10,040 nucleotides of DNA from Moraxellaceae bacterium. GTDB taxonomy: Bacteria > Pseudomonadota > Gammaproteobacteria > Pseudomonadales > Moraxellaceae. The translations under genes were made by a program, and so were the position numbers. Positions 7,160-10,040 of the stretch are shown one piece after another. Within the stretch, counting starts at the first letter, position 1. Each line of letters begins with the position of its first letter. The stretch lies in assembly GCA_030146505.1 (NCBI GenBank), contig JASLCO010000175.1, positions 1 through 10,040 of the forward strand. Direction: 5' to 3'. The notes below the pieces were generated by a model. The model had not been told where the DNA came from. It saw only the letters and a program-made list of their open reading frames with translations, and did no database searches.

Positions 7160-8035
7160 ATGCGCCCCAAGCCCGTGCTTCTGAAATCCCCGCATTTGCC
7201 GTACAGGGGCCTGCAGGTTCTTGCCCTCTGTCTTTTGCTGGTGGCCTGTGCCAGCAGCACGCAGCAGGGCGCCATCGGCATCAACCGCAAGCAGTTCATG
7301 CTGCTGTCCAGTGCCGAGGTGGATGCGGCGGCGCTGGACTCCTACAAAAGCGCACTGGGCGATGCCAGCAAGGCCGGCGCGCTGAATACCGACAAGGCCA
7401 ATCTCGAGCGCATACGCGTGATTGCCGACCGCCTGATTCCACAGGTGGCCACCTTCCGTCCCGATGCCCTGCAATGGCAGTGGGAGGTGAACCTGGAAAC
7501 CAAGGACGAGCTCAATGCCTACTGCTCGCCCGGCGGCAAGATCATGTTCTACACCGGCATCATCAAGCAGCTGGCCCTGACGGATGACGAGATCGCCGCC
7601 ATCATGGGCCATGAAATGGCGCATGCCCTGCGCGAGCATGGCCGCGAACGCATGTCCCAGGCCTATGCCCAGCAGGCCCTGATGTCCGGCATTGCGGTTT
7701 ATACCGGCATGAGTTCGGACACGGCCTCGCTCATGCAGACGGCCGCCCAGGTCGCCGTGACCCTGCCCAACAGCCGTGGCCAGGAAGCCGAAGCCGACAT
7801 CCTCGGCCTTGAGCTCATGGCGCGCGCCGGCTACAACCCGCAGGCCGCCGTGTCTCTCTGGGAAAAAATGGGCAAGGCGGGAGCCGGCGGTGGTGTGGCC
7901 CTGCTCAGCACCCATCCCTCCGGCCCGCAACGCATTGCCGCCATCCAGCAGAACATTCCCAAGGTGAACGGCCTTTACCAGCAGGCGCGGGCAAGCCTGG
8001 CAAAAGTGCCGCCGCGTGTGGTGCCACGCACCTGA
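7160..8035 (+). CDS. M48-family zinc metalloprotease lipoprotein (LoiP/YggG-like)
   Basis: This is a periplasmic zinc protease anchored by lipid. The 291-residue product starts with a basic segment, a hydrophobic core and the lipobox LVAC, giving lipid-modified Cys30; the following Ala-Ser-Ser suggests outer-membrane sorting. The catalytic motif GHEMAHALREHGRERMS (150-166) supplies His151, Glu152 and His155. Glu209 in NSRGQEAEADILG is the expected third zinc ligand. STHPSGPQRIAAI near the C-terminus is the usual family tail. Relatives such as E. coli LoiP and BepA act in envelope protein quality control, but no TPR region is seen, so it is closer to LoiP. ATG 7160 has a strong GAGGA at 7148-7152 with 7-base spacing. 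It lies 57 bases after the kinase and is followed by its own terminator; I see no functional link to the upstream cluster. Confidence 0.92.
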   Translation: MRPKPVLLKSPHLPYRGLQVLALCLLLVACASSTQQGAIGINRKQFMLLSSAEVDAAALDSYKSALGDASKAGALNTDKANLERIRVIADRLIPQVATFRPDALQWQWEVNLETKDELNAYCSPGGKIMFYTGIIKQLALTDDEIAAIMGHEMAHALREHGRERMSQAYAQQALMSGIAVYTGMSSDTASLMQTAAQVAVTLPNSRGQEAEADILGLELMARAGYNPQAAVSLWEKMGKAGAGGGVALLSTHPSGPQRIAAIQQNIPKVNGLYQQARASLAKVPPRVVPRT

Positions 8036-8068
8036 GCCTGTATGGCCTGCCGCAGGCGCCAAATTGAA

Positions 8069-8094
8069 AAACCGCCTTCATGGCGGTTTCTTTA
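8069..8094 (+). terminator. Intrinsic terminator after the M48 protease gene
   Basis: AAACCGCC (8069-8076) pairs perfectly with GGCGGTTT (8082-8089) around a TTCAT loop and is followed by CTTTA. It begins 33 bases after the protease stop. The A-rich left and T-rich right flanks mean it may also work in the other direction. Confidence 0.85.
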
Positions 8095-8221
8095 ATGTCA
8101 CTCTTTAGTTCCCGGCATTTCTTCCCTTATGCATCTCGCGGGATAGAGGGCGCCGGGAAAAACCAGGCGCTTTTCCGTCGCCGTCTTGATCCAGGTCTGT
8201 AGCAGTGGCTTGCCCGGCGCC

Positions 8222-8227
8222 TATAAT
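8222..8227 (+). promoter_or_regulatory. Probable -10 box of the bolA promoter
   Basis: A perfect TATAAT stands 37 bases before the bolA ATG in an otherwise GC-rich stretch. At the usual distance upstream (around 8198-8204, TGTAGCA) there is no good -35 hexamer, so the promoter may depend on an activator or on sigma-S, which is known to drive E. coli bolA. The expected transcript start is about 8234, giving a short leader. Confidence 0.55.
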
Positions 8228-8264
8228 CGCCACCCTGTTCCCTGCCGAGGATGCCGAGGCCGTC

Positions 8265-8576
8265 ATGTCACCCCGCCAGCAAGTCATTGAAAGCCGTTTG
8301 CAGGCAGCTTTCCCGCTCCGGCACCTGGAGGTGCTGAACGAGTCGCATAACCACAGCGCCGGACAGGACACGCACTTCAAGCTGGTGGTGGTAAGCGAAG
8401 CATTTGCCGGCCTGCGCGCCGTGGCTCGCCACCAGAAAGTCTATGGCCTGCTGCAGGATGAAATGGGTCGCGGCCTGCATGCCCTGGCCCTGCATCTCTA
8501 TACCCCGGAGGAGTGGGCCGCCACGGGCGCGGCGCCGGAAAGCCCGGCCTGCCGTGGCGGCAGCAAACTGGGCTGA
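8265..8576 (+). CDS. bolA: BolA family protein
   Basis: BolA proteins bind monothiol glutaredoxins through a shared [2Fe-2S] cluster and, in E. coli, also act as a stress-induced morphology regulator. From ATG 8265 the product is 103 residues, matching E. coli BolA (105). An upstream in-frame ATG at 8205 would add 20 residues and would lie before the TATAAT box, so it is rejected. GAGG at 8256-8259 supports the chosen start. Conserved elements are SHNHSAGQDTHFKLVVVSEAF (from about 27), RHQKVYGLL (55-63), DEMGRGLHALALHLYTPEEW (65-84) with the invariant cluster-binding His72 in the C-terminal helix region, and a variable tail. The class is the BolA type and not the shorter IbaG type. The terminator upstream and the promoter candidate suggest its own transcript; trhO follows after 108 bases. 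Confidence 0.94.
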   Translation: MSPRQQVIESRLQAAFPLRHLEVLNESHNHSAGQDTHFKLVVVSEAFAGLRAVARHQKVYGLLQDEMGRGLHALALHLYTPEEWAATGAAPESPACRGGSKLG

Positions 8577-8583
8577 TCCGTAG

Positions 8584-8601
8584 GTGCAGATTTATCTGCA
8601 C
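8584..8601. promoter_or_regulatory. Perfect 18-bp palindrome downstream of bolA (candidate operator, copy 1)
   Basis: GTGCAGAT TT ATCTGCAC is a perfect 8-2-8 inverted repeat starting eight bases after the bolA stop. Its core GCAGATTTATCTGC (8586-8599) matches the second palindrome at 8647-8660. As RNA it would fold into a 7-bp hairpin with a TTTA loop. The following ACTTGTTTG is too poor in T for a convincing terminator, so operator use is preferred. Confidence 0.5.
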
Positions 8602-8646
8602 ACTTGTTTGCCCGTAGCCATCATTTCTGTCGTGACCATTATTTGC

Positions 8647-8660
8647 GCGGATGAATCCGC
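8647..8660. promoter_or_regulatory. 14-bp palindrome upstream of trhO (candidate operator, copy 2)
   Basis: GCGGAT GA ATCCGC is a perfect 6-2-6 inverted repeat, 24 bases before the trhO ATG. It shares the pattern GCRGATNNATCYGC with the copy at 8586-8599, and the compensating A/G and T/C changes keep both perfectly symmetrical. The centres are 61 bp apart, close to six helical turns. No promoter could be placed with confidence between them. Confidence 0.45.
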
Positions 8661-8684
8661 ACCTGCACACTGCCTGTAAAAACC

Positions 8685-9596
8685 ATGCCTGAATCCGAAA
8701 ACACCATCGTTGTGGTGGCGCTCTACCATTTCGCCACGCTGGAAAATTTCCGCGACATGCAGGAGCCCTTGCGCCAGCGCTGCGAAGCGTTCGGCATACG
8801 CGGCACGCTGCTGCTGGCCGAAGAGGGCATCAACGGCACGATTTCCGGCTCGCGTGCCGGCGTGGATGGCATCCTGCAATACATCCGGGCGGATGCGCGC
8901 CTGGCCGCGCTGGAGCACAAGGAGTCGTTCAGCGACCGCCATCCTTTCCGCCGCATGAAGGTCAAGCTGAAGAAGGAAATCGTCACCCTGGGCGTGCCCG
9001 GCGTAGACCCGAACAAGATCGTCGGGACTTATGTCGAGCCGGAAGACTGGAATGCCCTTATCAGTGATCCTGAAGTGCTGGTGATAGACACGCGCAATGA
9101 CTATGAAGTGGCGATAGGCACATTCCGCCATGCCATTGATCCCGAAACAAAAAGCTTCCGCGAATTTCCCGATTATATCCGCCAGCATTTCAATCCCGGG
9201 CAACACAGAAAGGTCGCCATGTTCTGCACGGGCGGCATACGTTGCGAAAAAGCCTCCAGCTTCATGCGGACCGAAGGTTTCCCCGAAGTTTTCCACCTCA
9301 AGGGTGGCATCCTCAAATACCTGGAAAAAGTGAAACCGGAAGACAGCCTCTGGGAAGGCGAGTGCTTTGTCTTCGACCACCGCGTGGGCGTGACCCATGG
9401 CCTTGGCGAGGGCGATGTGGAAATGTGCTTTGGCTGCGGTCACCCCGTAAAACCGGAAGAGTGCGAGCAGCCTGGTTATGAGCATGGCGTGAGCTGCCCG
9501 CATTGCATCGCCGCCCTCACGCCGGAAAAGGCCGCGCGCTTGCGCGAACGCATGCTTCAGATGCAACTCGCCCAGCAGCGCGGTGTGCCGCAATAA
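8685..9596 (+). CDS. trhO: tRNA uridine(34) hydroxylase TrhO (rhodanese-domain protein, UPF0176/YceA)
   Basis: TrhO uses molecular oxygen to hydroxylate uridine 34 in the anticodon of certain tRNAs, giving 5-hydroxyuridine, the precursor of cmo5U/mcmo5U. The product is 303 residues. The N-terminal domain (about 1-100) has the family wording ALYHFATL, EEGINGTISG (46-55) and HPFRRMKVKLKKEIVTLG (86-103). The rhodanese domain (about 120-215) contains VIDTRNDYEVAIGTF and the loop MFCTGGIRCEKASSFM, with active-site Cys181 and a second Cys187. The C-terminus has CFGC (248-251) and CPHC (271-274), a likely metal-binding four-cysteine knuckle. ATG 8685 has no recognisable Shine-Dalgarno sequence (TGTAAAAACC upstream), but the protein start fits the family and no better in-frame start exists. 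It may be controlled by the palindromes just upstream. Confidence 0.94.
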   Translation: MPESENTIVVVALYHFATLENFRDMQEPLRQRCEAFGIRGTLLLAEEGINGTISGSRAGVDGILQYIRADARLAALEHKESFSDRHPFRRMKVKLKKEIVTLGVPGVDPNKIVGTYVEPEDWNALISDPEVLVIDTRNDYEVAIGTFRHAIDPETKSFREFPDYIRQHFNPGQHRKVAMFCTGGIRCEKASSFMRTEGFPEVFHLKGGILKYLEKVKPEDSLWEGECFVFDHRVGVTHGLGEGDVEMCFGCGHPVKPEECEQPGYEHGVSCPHCIAALTPEKAARLRERMLQMQLAQQRGVPQ

Positions 9597-9826
9597 ATTC
9601 CCCGCCTTGTCCGCAAGGGGTGACAACGCTAGCGGTCCGCCCTGGATGCCTGCCGGCCAGATGTCATCCGTAAAGCTCCTGCCATCTGTCTGCCTGGTCG
9701 GTCTGCTGCTTCAAATGGGCCTACAAGTTGTCCGGGCTTTTGTTAGGCTTGCGGCCCGCGTGGTTGGCGGGTCGCCTGCCGTTTCTGGTGCGAAACGCCA
9801 TCTATAAAAACAAAGCCGGAGTCCCC
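9597..9826 (+). promoter_or_regulatory. 230-base gap between trhO and the outer-membrane protein, with candidate control sites
   Basis: Three things can be seen. CCTTG (9605-9609) and CAAGG (9614-9618) form a short hairpin around TCCG just after trhO, but with no T tract. CGTTTC (9780-9785) and GAAACG (9792-9797) form a perfect inverted repeat. TATAAA at 9803-9808 resembles a -10 box but lies only 18 bases from the ATG, leaving almost no leader. TGGCGG-N5-CTGCC at 9765-9780 has the GG-N10-GC spacing of a sigma-54 promoter, yet several positions differ from consensus. GGAG at 9818-9821 is a good ribosome binding site for 9827. I see no gene in the gap. Confidence 0.4.
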
Positions 9827-10040
9827 ATGCCCTTGCGCCAACCCCATCATCTTGTTTTCGCCCTTGCCTTGGGCGGCCTTGGCAGTTTCGCTTTTGCTGA
9901 CAGCCTGAACTCCAATCTTTCGGTCAATGGTTTTGCCACGGCCGGATATACCGCCGTCACCCGGGATTTCGGCAGCCGCTATCTCGGCAATACGCCCAGT
10001 CCGGATTCCGGCATAGACAAGAACGGCAATTACCAGTTCG
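9827..10040 (+). CDS. N-terminus of an exported, probably porin-like outer-membrane protein (3' end outside window)
   Basis: The reading frame is open from ATG 9827 to the window end (71 codons). The ribosome binding site GGAG at 9818-9821 has 5-base spacing. The N-terminus MPLRQPHH is followed by a hydrophobic core LVFALALGGLGSFAFA and a probable signal-peptidase I site after AFA (residue 24, before Asp25). The mature start, DSLNSNLSVNGFATAGYTAV, has alternating polar and apolar residues with Gly and aromatic positions, as in a first beta strand of porin-like barrels. A polar stretch, TRDFGSRYLGNTPSPDSG, then reads like a loop before DKNGNYQF. This supports export and suggests a barrel, but the family and any substrate cannot be decided from 71 residues. 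Confidence 0.75.
   Translation, partial: MPLRQPHHLVFALALGGLGSFAFADSLNSNLSVNGFATAGYTAVTRDFGSRYLGNTPSPDSGIDKNGNYQF

Noticed and set aside
8150..8174. GCGCC...GGCGCTTTT, a terminator-like structure between the M48 gene and bolA
   Set aside because: The stem is only 5 bp with an 11-base loop and four T residues, and a far better terminator lies at 8069-8094.
8105..8380. Small - strand frame overlapping the bolA start
   Set aside because: Low-complexity composition, no ribosome binding site or domain, and it overlaps the bolA promoter and the conserved N-terminus of bolA.
9605..9618. CCTTG/CAAGG hairpin as a trhO terminator
   Set aside because: The stem is short and is followed by GGTGACAAC with no T tract.
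9661..9807. Possible small hydrophobic protein (MSSVKLLPSVCLVGLLLQMG...) in the gap before the outer-membrane gene
   Set aside because: It has a membrane-like stretch, but no Shine-Dalgarno sequence, no recognisable family, and its end runs through the inverted repeat and TATAAA box of the next gene.

Overview
The window looks like ordinary chromosomal DNA from a GC-rich gammaproteobacterium. The evidence is the gene set (murI after a tRNA-Gly, a GlpD-type dehydrogenase, a BolA of the E. coli type, TrhO, a LoiP-like M48 lipoprotein) and the signal-peptide outer-membrane protein at the right edge. I cannot name the genus; a Pseudomonadales-like lineage would fit but is a guess. All supported genes lie on the + strand. 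There are no insertion sequences, CRISPR arrays, integrase genes or large repeats. Long ORFs on the other strand are GC-rich shadows.

Layout. (1) 1-100: the 3' part of tRNA-Gly(GCC), with a strong intrinsic terminator. (2) 172-978: murI, glutamate racemase, for peptidoglycan D-Glu. (3) 1134-2159: an isolated gene with an N-terminal DUF4062 domain, a short coiled coil and a C-terminal winged-helix-like region. Its function is unknown and it is preceded by a small repeat/palindrome cluster. (4) 2262-7102: three genes forming a likely functional unit: an FAD-linked oxidase resembling alkyl-DHAP synthase, an aerobic GlpD-type glycerol-3-phosphate dehydrogenase overlapping it by an ATGA, and an FGGY-family kinase. 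The kinase sits behind two hairpins and a 60-base leader containing no T. (5) 7160-8035: an M48 zinc-protease lipoprotein with its own terminator. (6) 8265-9596: bolA and trhO, separated by a 108-base gap that holds two copies of a palindrome with consensus GCRGATNNATCYGC. (7) 9827 to the end: the start of a secreted, probably porin-like, outer-membrane protein.

How the genes fit together. The middle cluster is the only apparent pathway. The kinase could phosphorylate a polyol or glycerol derivative, GlpD could oxidise a glycerol-3-phosphate-type product to the ketone and pass electrons to quinone, and the AGPS-like flavoprotein could act on a DHAP-like or 2-hydroxyacid-like compound. E. coli has a comparable, poorly understood pairing of an AGPS-like flavoprotein (YgcU) with an FGGY kinase (YgcE). 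The most interesting unknowns are this cluster's substrate, the DUF4062 protein, and the paired palindromes upstream of trhO.
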